The translations under genes and the position numbers were made by a program. Below the pieces are notes generated by a model. It made no database searches, had not been told where the DNA came from, and saw nothing but the letters and a program-made list of their open reading frames with translations. A stretch of 51,403 bases of DNA from JBOFMT01 sp051658525 (GTDB lineage Bacteria; Bacillota_I; Bacilli_A; Erysipelotrichales; Erysipelotrichaceae), in assembly GCA_051658525.1 (NCBI GenBank), contig JBOFMT010000060.1, forward strand, positions 1-51,403, given 5' to 3'. Of the stretch, positions 42,878-51,403 are shown one piece after another. Numbering within the stretch: position 1 is the first letter of the stretch; the number at the start of each line of letters is the position of its first letter.

Positions 42878-43687
42878 TTAGGATGAGAAGTACGTATCAA
42901 GTACCCAACAAACACCAAGCTCTTGCACACTAGGAGCAACAGCATCTGCACAAGCTTTGACATGGTCAGCCGCATTGCCCATGGCAATACCAATGCCAGC
43001 AGCTTCCAACATCAACATGTCATTATCACCATCTCCAACCGCAACAATGGCTTCAGCTGAGCAAACAAGTTCCTGACACAAGGCTTCAATACCAAACGCT
43101 TTATCACATGTTGGTTCCATCACATCCAAGAAAATATGCTGCGAACACACCGCATGCAGTTGCTCTCCAAATTGCTCACTTAATCGTTTTTGCATCCATC
43201 GTAAATCTTGATGATCCGATGTTAAGTTCACCCGCAAGATAGGTTGATCAAACCAAACACTTGGATCTTGCGCTTGTTCAAACACAATGGGAATACTTGC
43301 TTGTTCGATTGCTACTGCATGGTCCATCTTTGTATAAATCACACGATCAGCTAACATTAACATCATATGTAAATCATGTTGCGTTGCAAACTCGTACAAC
43401 GGCTTCAACATCGCCTTGGGCACATGCTTCGCGTAACGTTGTTGCAAGGGGCTTCCTTGTAACATCACACCGCCATTGTTAGCAATCAAATAGCCTCCAT
43501 AGCAATCCATCTTTAATGCCCTATAAAAGGGCAACATCCCTTGCACTACACGTCCAGAGCTTAAGGCTAAGATATTACCCGCAGCTTGAAAGGCGATGAG
43601 TGCTTCTTGTAATGCAATATCGATGGACTCTTCACCAAACGGTAAAATTGTTCCATCGATATCTAAGACTAGTACCTTTGGTTTCAT
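42878..43687 (-). CDS. HAD-superfamily phosphatase, Cof type (second)
   Basis: 269 residues. Motif I is LVLDIDGTILPFG, motif II ALSSGR, a lysine in the CDKAFGIEAL segment, and motif IV VAVGDGDNDMLML. A C2B cap lies between. It hydrolyses phosphorylated metabolites in the cytoplasm; substrate not determinable. ATG 43687 follows GGGGGAG; an in-frame TTG precedes it directly. It is only distantly similar to the HAD gene at 17680. Confidence 0.9.
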   Translation of the reverse strand: MKPKVLVLDIDGTILPFGEESIDIALQEALIAFQAAGNILALSSGRVVQGMLPFYRALKMDCYGGYLIANNGGVMLQGSPLQQRYAKHVPKAMLKPLYEFATQHDLHMMLMLADRVIYTKMDHAVAIEQASIPIVFEQAQDPSVWFDQPILRVNLTSDHQDLRWMQKRLSEQFGEQLHAVCSQHIFLDVMEPTCDKAFGIEALCQELVCSAEAIVAVGDGDNDMLMLEAAGIGIAMGNAADHVKACADAVAPSVQELGVCWVLDTYFSS

Positions 43688-43711
43688 CAAATCTCCCCCA
43701 CTCTCATTTAG

Positions 43712-43740
43712 AGTATACCAAAGGATTGCTGTTTCGTCAC
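43712..43740 (-). promoter_or_regulatory. Probable promoter of the second HAD gene
   Basis: On the minus strand GTGACG (43735-43740), 17 bases, TATACT (43712-43717). Confidence 0.55.
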
Positions 43741-43808
43741 TTGAAAATCATTGCAGGAAACCTTCCGCTGTGATACCCTTATAGTATATGAATAAGGGGG
43801 ATTATCAC

Positions 43809-44264
43809 ATGACACACGAAATGATGCAAATGCTCATCATTGGTTTTTTAGGAGCGATTGTACTCTTTTTTATCTATAGTTCAATCACAAGCCGTTCCTA
43901 TGCAAAGAAAAAAGCAGCACGTGAAGCTGCACTTGTAGAACAATTAGAAGGTTATAAAAAAAGAATGGGTGAATTGGATGCTCGTAAAATCTTAATGGCA
44001 CAACAATTAAAAACTGATCCATTCTCAGATTTAGAAAACTTACAAAACGAATTAAAAGCGAATATGGAAGAAAGCCACCAAATCATTCAAACGATGAAAC
44101 AAGTTTATGAGAGTAACCAAAGCATGCCTTTGCTTGCAGATTATGCTCAAGTAATTCAAGGATATATCCAAACCTTTCGTCAACAAGATGAGTATTTCTC
44201 AGAAATATTCAAAGCCCTCATTAAATTTGTACAATCCAAACAAAACGAACCAACAAACAACTAG
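43809..44264 (+). CDS. Small membrane protein with coiled coil
   Basis: 151 residues. A short extracytoplasmic start leads to one helix (about 7-25), then a lysine-rich stretch AKKKAAREAAL and a coiled coil (about 40-105) extending into the cytoplasm. Not recognised; the layout resembles small division or membrane-scaffold proteins but no specific motif supports that. ATG 43809 follows AAGGGGG; the in-frame ATG seven codons earlier overlaps that site. Confidence 0.65.
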   Translation: MTHEMMQMLIIGFLGAIVLFFIYSSITSRSYAKKKAAREAALVEQLEGYKKRMGELDARKILMAQQLKTDPFSDLENLQNELKANMEESHQIIQTMKQVYESNQSMPLLADYAQVIQGYIQTFRQQDEYFSEIFKALIKFVQSKQNEPTNN

Positions 44265-44282
44265 AACCTTCGGGTTCTTTTT
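44263..44282 (+). terminator. Terminator
   Basis: AGAACC, loop TTCG, GGTTCT (44263-44278), then T residues; it overlaps the stop codon. Confidence 0.85.
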
Positions 44283-44290
44283 CTTTCGAC

Positions 44291-44318
44291 TTGCACTTTT
44301 GCGAAAAAAAAGTATCAT
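44291..44318 (+). promoter_or_regulatory. Promoter of the 44336 gene
   Basis: TTGCAC (44291-44296), 16 bases, TATCAT (44313-44318). Confidence 0.55.
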
Positions 44319-44335
44319 ATCTACGAGGTGATACT

Positions 44336-44776
44336 ATGAAGTATAATATGAGCAAACCAAGCAACACCATGATGCAAGAACAACCGCTTTACGATGAAAC
44401 GGGCCATGTAGCCTTCTATCAACTCCCCTATATGGAACAACATCGTCAATTATTGTATTTACTTACCAAGGAGCAAGCGCTCTGTGGTACGCTAGAGCGT
44501 GTGGATGATCATATTGTGATTACGGTAAACACAGAAATGCAAGGGCGCTTATACCGTATTGCTAGCGGCTATCAATTTGAATCCATTGCACAAGGCAAAC
44601 ATACATGCCTCATACTTCGCAGTGAAGAACAGTTTGATTTAAGCTGTGGTACACAAATTTTTGGCAGACTCGACTTGCGCTCGTTTGAGCACATACATAT
44701 CGAACTCGATGATGAAAACCATCTTCACTTATTGTTACTTTTGGCTGTTTTAAGTTGGGAACTAGAAAAAAAATAA
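44336..44776 (+). CDS. Small protein of unknown function
   Basis: 146 residues, rich in strands: LYDETGHVAFYQLPYM, GTLERVDDHIVITVN, FGRLDLRSFEHIHIEL, and a terminal hydrophobic helix. The pattern of short paired strands with DETG turns faintly resembles the LURP-one/Tubby-like fold, but I would not assign it. No membrane or signal segment at the N-terminus. The ribosome site is GAGGTGATACT before ATG 44336. Stands alone between terminators. Confidence 0.6.
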   Translation: MKYNMSKPSNTMMQEQPLYDETGHVAFYQLPYMEQHRQLLYLLTKEQALCGTLERVDDHIVITVNTEMQGRLYRIASGYQFESIAQGKHTCLILRSEEQFDLSCGTQIFGRLDLRSFEHIHIELDDENHLHLLLLLAVLSWELEKK

Positions 44777-44794
44777 GGTTGCAGTTGCAACCTT
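44775..44794. terminator. Bidirectional terminator
   Basis: AAGGTTGC (44775-44782) pairs with GCAACCTT (44787-44794), with A- and T-rich flanks. Confidence 0.8.
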
Positions 44795-44798
44795 TTCT

Positions 44799-45689
44799 TT
44801 ATCCTTCTTGCGCGATACTAGCAAACCACTTCATCAAATGGGCAATCATACGTTCCTTTGATAGATCACTTGCATAGGAATTATGAGGTGTAATACTTAC
44901 ATTTGCTAAATTCCAAATAGGATGTTCACTATCGAGTGGTTCATGTTCAAATACATCCAAATGCGCTGATAAGGTATTCTTACGTAATCGATACAGCAAA
45001 GCCGGTTCATCAACAATACCACCTCGTGCTACATTAATAAATAAGGCACCTTCCTTCATTAAATCAATTCTTCTTTGATCCATTAAATGGTAGGTCTCTT
45101 CACTTAGAGCAATGGCAACGACAACGATATCGGCTGTTGCCAATTCTTGATCTAATGATTGAAAATCCAAGACACCTTGGCTTGCCGTACGGTTCACAAT
45201 CGTAACTTTCGCATCAAAAGCCACCAAGCGTTTTACTAATGCCTTGGCAATATTTCCAAACCCTATGACGAGTACTTGTTTATGTGCCAAACTTTGTAAG
45301 TCGAGATGTTGCTTCCAAACATGTTGGCGTTGTTGTTCATAAAAGGTTGGAAATTCATGCAGTTGTTCTAGCATTTTTCCAATGATCCATTCTGCCATTG
45401 TTGGTGCATACACATCTTCGGCATTGATCACACGAATATTGTGTTGTTGAAGATACGCATGATCCAAGTGATCCATTCCAGCACTAAATAATAAAATGGT
45501 TTTTAAGTTTTTAAATAATTCGATTTCATGATAACGAAATACTTGATATCCTACAACAATTTCATAGCGTTCATAATCTGTAATATCATCAAATTCATGA
45601 TCGATGACATCAATGTGATACCCTAAATCACGGATGTTTTGCAGCTGTGATTCAGTGAGTGGCTGCAATCTACAATATAAGATGTTCAT
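44799..45689 (-). CDS. D-2-hydroxyacid dehydrogenase
   Basis: 296 residues. The NAD-binding motif is VIGFGNIAKALVKR. The catalytic arginine lies in NVARGGIVDE, the glutamate in DVFEHEPL, and the histidine in ITPHNSYA. It reduces a 2-keto acid to a D-hydroxyacid (or the reverse), substrate unknown. The length is at the short end of the family (usual about 310-330). A promoter TTTAAA-16-TATACT and an AAGGAGG ribosome site precede ATG 45689. Confidence 0.9.
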   Translation of the reverse strand: MNILYCRLQPLTESQLQNIRDLGYHIDVIDHEFDDITDYERYEIVVGYQVFRYHEIELFKNLKTILLFSAGMDHLDHAYLQQHNIRVINAEDVYAPTMAEWIIGKMLEQLHEFPTFYEQQRQHVWKQHLDLQSLAHKQVLVIGFGNIAKALVKRLVAFDAKVTIVNRTASQGVLDFQSLDQELATADIVVVAIALSEETYHLMDQRRIDLMKEGALFINVARGGIVDEPALLYRLRKNTLSAHLDVFEHEPLDSEHPIWNLANVSITPHNSYASDLSKERMIAHLMKWFASIAQEG

Positions 45690-45726
45690 AACCCATCCTC
45701 CTTACCTTAAGTATAAAGAAAATAGG

Positions 45727-45754
45727 TTGCTTTTAAAGTAAAATGATTTACAAT
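45727..45754 (+). promoter_or_regulatory. Probable promoter of the FIST-EAL gene
   Basis: TTGCTT (45727-45732), 16 bases, TACAAT (45749-45754). This implies a leader of about 80 bases. Confidence 0.5.
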
Positions 45755-45776
45755 GATACTAGATAAAAGGGGATTC

Positions 45777-45830
45777 TCACCTGCATAACGAAGCGAGGAT
45801 CTTAGGTTTAGATAACGCAAACTTGCGTTA
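45777..45830 (+). promoter_or_regulatory. Structured leader of the FIST-EAL gene
   Basis: Three short stems in succession: CCTGC with GCGAGG, ATCT with AGAT, and a perfect TAACGCAA/TTGCGTTA (45813-45820 and 45823-45830) just before the AAAGGGG site. It matches no riboswitch consensus that I can recall. It may only affect stability or initiation. Confidence 0.4.
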
Positions 45831-45843
45831 GAAAGGGGTAATT

Positions 45844-48369
45844 ATGCGAACGTGGAACTATCTTTACCATGATGATATCAAACTACAAAACTTCTTGCAC
45901 ATGGTTCAAGTACCAACCCAGGAAGCGTTGTTTATTCGTGTCCATACCAGCATTCATACACGAGAACAAGCTGTTACACTTGCCAAGCATTTACGAACCC
46001 TTTTTCCTAATGCAATCATACTAGGAACGAGTGCTTGTTCCATTATTTACCAAGGAACCATTCAAGATGATACTTGTTTGATTTCCATTCATCAATTTGA
46101 ACACACAAACATAGCGCTACACGCCTTTCCCCTTGGTACACAAACAACAACCTCACTCGCCAAAGATGTTTGTCATCATTGTTGTAATGCAAATACACAA
46201 GTGATGTTTTCTTTTTTTTCAGACCATTATCCGAAAGCCTATGAATTTATCGAAGCATTCAATCAACTTCAAAACCATATTCGCATCATTGGAGGCTTGG
46301 CTGGCGAAACACAAGCAACCGGCCCAGAGGGTTATGTCTTTACCCCAGAGCTAGGTGCACCGAGTGATACCTTACTCGTAGCTACACTATCTAGTACTAC
46401 ACTCAATGTTTGGTCTAGCGCTTTTATTGGTCATGAGGCGATTGGGGAAGAGCATACCATTACCAAAGCAACCGGGTTGTACATTGATGAAGTCGATGGG
46501 ATACCTGCTACTCGTTGGTTTAAAGACTTATTGGGTGTTACTAGCTTTGAAGAAAATTTAGATTGGGATATCAATGTACCAACCGATATCCTCTTACGAT
46601 TTCCACTTGTACTATCCCACCATCACGGTGCAAGCCGTTTTGTCCAATACCAAAAATACCAAGATCGCATCAAACAGTATTTTTGTGAGTTGAGTGCTGG
46701 AGAGCGTTTTCGCATTGGATATTTAAGCCCCTATACCACAGTTAACTTATGCCAAGCTATTTGTGATGAACTAGTTCACCAACCGATTGAAACGATGATG
46801 GTATATTCTTGTATTTTCCGCAAACTCTATCTAAACCGTAGTGCTGAATGGGAATTATCACCATTTTCTGCCACCAATGTTTGTGGTGCCTTTTTGCATG
46901 GTGAAATTGCAAATATCAATGGAACCAACGAATATCTCAATGGTGGCTGTTCCCTGATGACCCTAGCAGAACGTGATGTTTATCTACCAATTGATCGCTC
47001 TAGCTTTGAACGGCTAGCCATCTTAGAAGATGATAGTAAAGAATTGTTGCATTATGTACTAAAGAAACAAAATGAAACCATCTTCTACAAAAATAAAATC
47101 TTAATGGAACAATTATTGGACCGCCAAGCTGCAGTAACTGCGAAAACCTTTACCAATGAACATACTGGTTTTCCTAATTTTAGAAAATACAGCATCGACA
47201 AACAAGAACTTGGTTATAATAAACTATGCCTTATGAAAATGGAACAAGCAGATTTATTTGAAACCATTCTTGGTAAAGCTGACTTTATGACACTTTGTAC
47301 AAGGAACGTTTCACAAGTTTTTCATCACCTAAGTCAAGAGCAACGGTATTCCCATATTCATATATATCAATATCAGGATGCACATTTGATCCTAGCTGCC
47401 AACGATGAAGTTGACGACGCCAACTTTACGAGTGCTTGCCAAGAGCTATTTCAACACTTCTCTTTGGTAGCCTACAAGGATGAAATTACAATCATCAATC
47501 AATTTGGTTTGGTGATGCATGTTCCAAAGCTTTTAGAAAAAGCACGATTGTTGTTGTTGGAACGAGGATTACATGAACGTTTCGTTATCTATCAAGAAAC
47601 GATGGAACTAGAATCAAGTGTTGATGAGACCTTAGCGATGATTGGAATCATCAACCAGGCAATGAAAAAAGATGGTATTGTTCCTTATATCCAACCAATT
47701 TATGACAACAAAGCTCTGCGTATTACAAAGTATGAGGTTCTCATGCGTTTAGCGGACCTACAAGGCAATGTAATCTATCCAGGCAAGTTCTTACCGATTG
47801 CGCATAAATATCGTCTCTACAACCAAATGATGCTTGTCTTACTCCAACAAATTTTTGATAACTATGCACTGCTTGGTGTAACGCTCTCTATCAATCTTAC
47901 AGCAAGTGATATCATCTCTCCTTTGATGCAAGATTTGATTTTTTCCTTTTTAGAAAAAGGACAATATCGTTCCCACTTTATTTTTGAAGTAGTAGAAACT
48001 GAGAGCTTTGATAACTTTGAAGCTTTACAAGATTTTGCTTTGCGAATACGAAGTTTTGGGTGTGAAATTGCGATCGACGATTTTGGAGCTGGTTATTCTA
48101 GTCTTTACCGTATTGCTTTGTTACAACCGGATTATATCAAAATCGATGGAACCATCATCTTGGATGTGATTCACAATCCAGCCAAACAAGCCATTTTACA
48201 AACCGTGCTCTTTTTGGCCAATCAATTAGAAGTCAAGCTGATCGCGGAGTTTGTGGAAACAGCAGCAATTCAATCCTATTTACAAGCGCTTGGTGTTGAT
48301 TTCTCACAAGGTTACTTATTTGGAAAACCGATTCCCGCAACACAACTTTTTCATGGCAAAGCTAAATAA
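45844..48369 (+). CDS. FIST sensor - degenerate GGDEF - EAL phosphodiesterase
   Basis: 841 residues without membrane helices. FIST_N and FIST_C domains (about 25-385) are proposed small-ligand sensors; a coiled stretch follows (about 395-425). A degenerate GGDEF-like domain (about 425-560) has no recognisable signature loop. The EAL domain (about 600-838) reads E631-V-L, and keeps NLT, EVVETE, D745-D-F-G, KIDG, EFVE and QGYLFGKP, the residues for metal and c-di-GMP hydrolysis. It should degrade c-di-GMP on a ligand signal. ATG 45844 follows AAAGGGG. Confidence 0.9.
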   Translation: MRTWNYLYHDDIKLQNFLHMVQVPTQEALFIRVHTSIHTREQAVTLAKHLRTLFPNAIILGTSACSIIYQGTIQDDTCLISIHQFEHTNIALHAFPLGTQTTTSLAKDVCHHCCNANTQVMFSFFSDHYPKAYEFIEAFNQLQNHIRIIGGLAGETQATGPEGYVFTPELGAPSDTLLVATLSSTTLNVWSSAFIGHEAIGEEHTITKATGLYIDEVDGIPATRWFKDLLGVTSFEENLDWDINVPTDILLRFPLVLSHHHGASRFVQYQKYQDRIKQYFCELSAGERFRIGYLSPYTTVNLCQAICDELVHQPIETMMVYSCIFRKLYLNRSAEWELSPFSATNVCGAFLHGEIANINGTNEYLNGGCSLMTLAERDVYLPIDRSSFERLAILEDDSKELLHYVLKKQNETIFYKNKILMEQLLDRQAAVTAKTFTNEHTGFPNFRKYSIDKQELGYNKLCLMKMEQADLFETILGKADFMTLCTRNVSQVFHHLSQEQRYSHIHIYQYQDAHLILAANDEVDDANFTSACQELFQHFSLVAYKDEITIINQFGLVMHVPKLLEKARLLLLERGLHERFVIYQETMELESSVDETLAMIGIINQAMKKDGIVPYIQPIYDNKALRITKYEVLMRLADLQGNVIYPGKFLPIAHKYRLYNQMMLVLLQQIFDNYALLGVTLSINLTASDIISPLMQDLIFSFLEKGQYRSHFIFEVVETESFDNFEALQDFALRIRSFGCEIAIDDFGAGYSSLYRIALLQPDYIKIDGTIILDVIHNPAKQAILQTVLFLANQLEVKLIAEFVETAAIQSYLQALGVDFSQGYLFGKPIPATQLFHGKAK

Positions 48370-48397
48370 AAAAAGGCTGCTCGTATGAGCGCCTTTT
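48369..48397. terminator. Bidirectional terminator
   Basis: GGC-T-GCTC, loop GTAT, GAGC-GCC with flanking A and T tracts. Confidence 0.8.
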
Positions 48398-48399
48398 TT

Positions 48400-50127
48400 C
48401 TATCCTGTAACAATAATTGTATACGTTTGACCTTGTGTTACACTGCTACCTGTTTTCGTTGGAGAATCCGGGTGAATCAACCCTGGACTCAACGTTGAAT
48501 GAGCACGTGTCACAAAATTAAAATTAACACCTGGATATTTACTAGCGAAGTTCGATTTGAGTGAACTAATTGTTCCTGGAGCACTTCCTGGTTGCAACAT
48601 TGATTCTTGCATAATCAAGGTAAAGCTACTAGCAGGTCCACCAGATAAGGTAATTGTAATTGAAGTACCGCTTACCACCACGCTACCAGCTCCTTTGTTT
48701 TGTGAAATAGCAGTACCTTTCGCAGCAGCATTATAACCACCTTGCGTAAAGCTACAGCTTAATCCAATACTAGAACATTCACTTTGAATTTGAGCTTGTG
48801 TTTTTCCAACAAAGTTAGGAATCGTTACTGCTTTCCCTTGTGATACTTTAACCGTAACACCTTGTCCATTTTTTAAGATTGTTCCAGCAGCAACACTGAA
48901 ACTGATCACACCACCTTTGGCAACACTATCACTGTATTCATAAATCTCAGAGAATGGGATTCCATAGTTGTTTGCCCATGTTTTAAATTCACTTAGTGAT
49001 TTAAAGCTTAACATTGTAATTGGCCCTTTTGATAAGGTTACTTTGATCGTTGAATCTTGTTCCACTTTATCTCCGGTTTCTTTGTTTGCTTTAATCACGT
49101 TTCCTTCCGCAATACTATCATCATATGCTTCTGAGAACGTTACTTTAACTTTTGAGTCAATCGCCCAACGCAAGATATCATCTTTACTCATTGTCGAGAA
49201 CTCAGGAATCACAACTTCTACCCCTTTGGATACCGTTAACGTTAACGTATCGTTATAAGGATCTGTTTCTTGTCCCTTCGCAATATCTTGCGCCATAATC
49301 AAACCACGATCGATATCAGATGAGAATTCATAAACAACTTTAAAATCAATTCCATAACGTTTTAACCAATTGCTCGCTTGTAGAACTGTTTGTTTAAAGA
49401 AGTCTTCCATAGCAACCGGTTGTAAGCTACCTTTTGGCCCAAGAGAGAATTCTAAAGCAATTTCATCACGACGTTTTACATCACCTGATTTACTTTGGCT
49501 CATCAAGATATCTTTCGCAATTTCTTCATCGACTTTGAAATCAAAGCTCATATTATTCAAATGTAAGTCACTTACATATTCCATAACTTCATCATAGCTC
49601 CATCCAACCATATTGGTAAGACTTACTACAACATCAAAGTTAGGACCAACAGATACACTTACATCCATAGTCTCTACATTTTTAACAAGTGTATTTGGAC
49701 TTACATTTTGTCCAACTACGTAATACTCTTCTACCGTATCCGAATAGACATCGTTTTGTTGAATCTCGATCCCTTGTTCCTCTGCCCATGTAGTTACATC
49801 TACAATACTCATGTTGGTAAAGTCTGGTACATATTCTTGACTTGGTAAGGTTACTGCCTCACTTACGATCGCAACATTTCCAACCAAGAACAAACATAGA
49901 ACCACATTGACGATAGCCAACACTCGATTGAATTTCCCTTCTCCTGCTTTGATTAAGTAAATACTCAACCCTACAAACAAGATAGTCATACCTAAAAGCA
50001 AGCCTCCTGTAACAATGGTTTGCATATTTTGAATGACCTCAGCACTTGCACCGACCATCAATACTAAATTTCCAATGCCCAATAATCCTGTAACGACCAG
50101 GATGGCAAATAAGATTCCATTTTTCAT
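48400..50127 (-). CDS. PASTA-repeat membrane protein without kinase domain
   Basis: 575 residues. Three N-terminal helices (about 5-97) are followed by about seven PASTA-like repeats (about 105-575), each near 62-65 residues. Repeat 1 starts VPDFTNMSIVDVTTWAEEQG and repeat 6 VTIPNFVGKTQAQIQSEC, the most canonical. PASTA domains bind muropeptides or cell-wall material and are usually attached to kinases or PBPs; here there is no kinase or transpeptidase, so it may be a wall-binding scaffold. It follows the truncated SH3-like gene by 13 bases. Confidence 0.85.
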   Translation of the reverse strand: MKNGILFAILVVTGLLGIGNLVLMVGASAEVIQNMQTIVTGGLLLGMTILFVGLSIYLIKAGEGKFNRVLAIVNVVLCLFLVGNVAIVSEAVTLPSQEYVPDFTNMSIVDVTTWAEEQGIEIQQNDVYSDTVEEYYVVGQNVSPNTLVKNVETMDVSVSVGPNFDVVVSLTNMVGWSYDEVMEYVSDLHLNNMSFDFKVDEEIAKDILMSQSKSGDVKRRDEIALEFSLGPKGSLQPVAMEDFFKQTVLQASNWLKRYGIDFKVVYEFSSDIDRGLIMAQDIAKGQETDPYNDTLTLTVSKGVEVVIPEFSTMSKDDILRWAIDSKVKVTFSEAYDDSIAEGNVIKANKETGDKVEQDSTIKVTLSKGPITMLSFKSLSEFKTWANNYGIPFSEIYEYSDSVAKGGVISFSVAAGTILKNGQGVTVKVSQGKAVTIPNFVGKTQAQIQSECSSIGLSCSFTQGGYNAAAKGTAISQNKGAGSVVVSGTSITITLSGGPASSFTLIMQESMLQPGSAPGTISSLKSNFASKYPGVNFNFVTRAHSTLSPGLIHPDSPTKTGSSVTQGQTYTIIVTG

Positions 50128-50140
50128 TCGTTATCCCCTT

Positions 50141-51403
50141 CTACTTTACAACAAGTTCAACGCGCATGCGACGATCGTTGTTGAGTTTTAAACTAAATTG
50201 GTTACTCGTTCCACCTGTTTTATTCAAAGCAGACATAAAGACATCATTGAGTTCAGCAAAGTCTTCAACTCCATTAACTTTCGTTGCTACATAAATGGTA
50301 TAGGTACCACTTGGTAACTTACTTAAATCAATCGTGGTATCAAACCATGCTCGCTTTTTGGATTTCCCATCTGGAACTCGCATCGTGATTTCATAATCAC
50401 CGGTATCGATATATCCAGCATTATAGGTAAAGCGTTCGAATGTTGCTTGATGTTCTAAAATAATGGAACGACTCACAGTTCCACTGTAATCACCGGAAAC
50501 ATTAAAACTTGTTCCTCTGATTCTTAAACTATTTCCACTAAAGTCCAACGTCTTATAGGCATTGAACATATTGTCAATGGTCGGTAACTTCTTACTACTT
50601 AACAAACCTTCATCCCGAACAAAGATTTCCAGGGGAATATTTTTGTTATAGTAATTGTTTCTAAACCATACCCCTTTTCCATCGCTATTAGTTGTACTTA
50701 CTGCTTGTGGTTTAGAGAATAGGTTACGTACCATTGCCGTGGTTTTGTATGCTCCATTATCTGCGCGAACTTGTGCAGTATAATCACCTTGCGGTAATTT
50801 TGTTAAATCAAGGGTCCCTTTAAACCAGGCACCTGCATACGTCAAACTTCCTTCACCAGGTATGGTAAATGGATGTTCACTCGTTGTTGTCCAACGGTCT
50901 AGTTGCATCGTAATGGTTTCTTTGGTGTTCACATTCGTGAAGATAATTTCGTAATTGATGTTATCACTCCAACGGTTTTGTTGACCATTGATGACTAAGT
51001 ATCCTCTAAAATCAATCGTTCCATTCGTATTCGCTGTAAACTTCTCAAAATGAAAACTACCGGATGTTTCTTTGGATTCTGGTTTTGGTGGTGTTGGAGT
51101 ATCTGGATTTACATTTGGTACATTGGCAGTGGTATTGATATAGCTGCTGTGTACATATCCATAACTCACACTACTATCGTAAAACAAACTATAATCGGTT
51201 TTACTACGATCTGGTGTTAGTGGCATATCCGATGCGATTTTATACCATTCCGTACTTCCATTGACACTTTCTCCAGTTACTTTTCCTAAAATAACGACAG
51301 GCATTCCTTGGAATCCTTTGTTGTTGTAAAGTGCGACATCTGTAGTATTTGGTTCTTTACGAATATTAATTGCTGTACTCGTATTAAAATAGCCTAGATT
51401 GTA
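50141..51403 (-). CDS. SH3-like surface protein, 5' end missing
   Basis: The frame is open to the right edge, giving 420 visible residues of a longer protein. The first visible part is a bacterial SH3-type unit (TAINIRKEPNTTD, MPVVILGKVTGES, TEWYKIAS, YGYVHSSYI). A proline/threonine linker (DTPTPPKPES) follows, then two similar strand-rich domains of about 140 residues each, with repeated patterns LPQGDYTAQVRADN and LPSGTYTIYVATKVNG. It looks like an exported cell-wall or polymer-binding protein; the signal peptide is outside the window. Probably co-transcribed with the PASTA gene. Confidence 0.8.
   Translation of the reverse strand, partial: YNLGYFNTSTAINIRKEPNTTDVALYNNKGFQGMPVVILGKVTGESVNGSTEWYKIASDMPLTPDRSKTDYSLFYDSSVSYGYVHSSYINTTANVPNVNPDTPTPPKPESKETSGSFHFEKFTANTNGTIDFRGYLVINGQQNRWSDNINYEIIFTNVNTKETITMQLDRWTTTSEHPFTIPGEGSLTYAGAWFKGTLDLTKLPQGDYTAQVRADNGAYKTTAMVRNLFSKPQAVSTTNSDGKGVWFRNNYYNKNIPLEIFVRDEGLLSSKKLPTIDNMFNAYKTLDFSGNSLRIRGTSFNVSGDYSGTVSRSIILEHQATFERFTYNAGYIDTGDYEITMRVPDGKSKKRAWFDTTIDLSKLPSGTYTIYVATKVNGVEDFAELNDVFMSALNKTGGTSNQFSLKLNNDRRMRVELVVK

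Noticed and set aside
45777..45830. Leader tested mentally as a c-di-GMP, guanidine or preQ1 riboswitch
   Set aside because: No match to the conserved cores I know; kept only as a structured leader of low confidence.

Overview
The window is low-GC bacterial DNA with strong AGGAGG-type ribosome binding sites, TTGaca/TATAAT promoters (many with an extended TGn -10), short gaps and numerous hairpin-plus-T-tract terminators. Lipoprotein signals, PASTA and SH3-like surface proteins, an MdoB/LTA-synthase-family enzyme, KtrAB, a type III glutamine synthetase, rubrerythrin and an Rnf complex together suggest an anaerobic Firmicute. Erysipelotrichia is my best guess, but no rRNA is present to confirm it. 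I see no phage, insertion sequence or CRISPR array. No gap without a gene exceeds about 300 bases.

Layout. 1-5.6 kb: the 3' end of a HExxH metalloprotease-like gene, an AraC regulator, two consecutive helical-repeat/GGDEF proteins and a short-chain dehydrogenase. 5.7-10.3 kb: tRNA-His, a DegV protein, a SAF-domain protein, a SemiSWEET transporter, an AdhR-like MerR regulator divergent from an iron alcohol dehydrogenase, and a cyclophilin-like lipoprotein. 10.3-17.1 kb: the rnfCDGEA-(small ORF)-B operon on the minus strand and a divergent apbE. 17.1-21.4 kb: a DUF3267 protein, a HAD phosphatase, pgi and an S1-domain protein, then a DUF212 protein, a NifU-like protein and a small lipoprotein. 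21.5-25.1 kb: a thioredoxin-fold lipoprotein, ktrA-ktrB, and rubrerythrin with a rubredoxin-like partner. 25.3-34.7 kb: glnN, a MalY/PatB lyase, an AI-2E-family permease, a polysaccharide deacetylase, typA, an RlmB-like methylase and a ROK kinase. 34.8-39.7 kb: a broken MFS gene, then an O-antigen-ligase-like protein and an MdoB-like phosphoglycerol transferase. 39.7-45.7 kb: a paralogous pair of unknown proteins, several small membrane or unknown proteins, a second HAD phosphatase and a D-2-hydroxyacid dehydrogenase. 45.8-51.4 kb: a FIST-(degenerate GGDEF)-EAL protein, a PASTA-repeat membrane protein and a truncated SH3-like surface protein.

The most unusual locus is rnf. RnfD carries an extra C-terminal FMN-binding domain that is about three-quarters identical to a second FMN-binding domain at the end of RnfG. 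With the usual sites this gives four apparent covalent-flavin motifs, and an ApbE flavin transferase lipoprotein is encoded next door. RnfB is cut down to its membrane helix and one four-cysteine cluster, with no ferredoxin domains. A 56-residue membrane/cysteine-rich ORF lies between rnfA and rnfB and uses the same C-x2-C-x4-C spacing. This looks like an Rnf variant with extra extracytoplasmic flavins and a rearranged iron-sulfur entry side.

A second theme is c-di-GMP-type signalling. Two helical-repeat/GGDEF proteins have altered signature motifs, and a FIST sensor fused to a degenerate GGDEF has an apparently intact EAL phosphodiesterase. A third is envelope polymer synthesis and modification (deacetylase, ligase-like protein, MdoB-like enzyme, PASTA and SH3 proteins).
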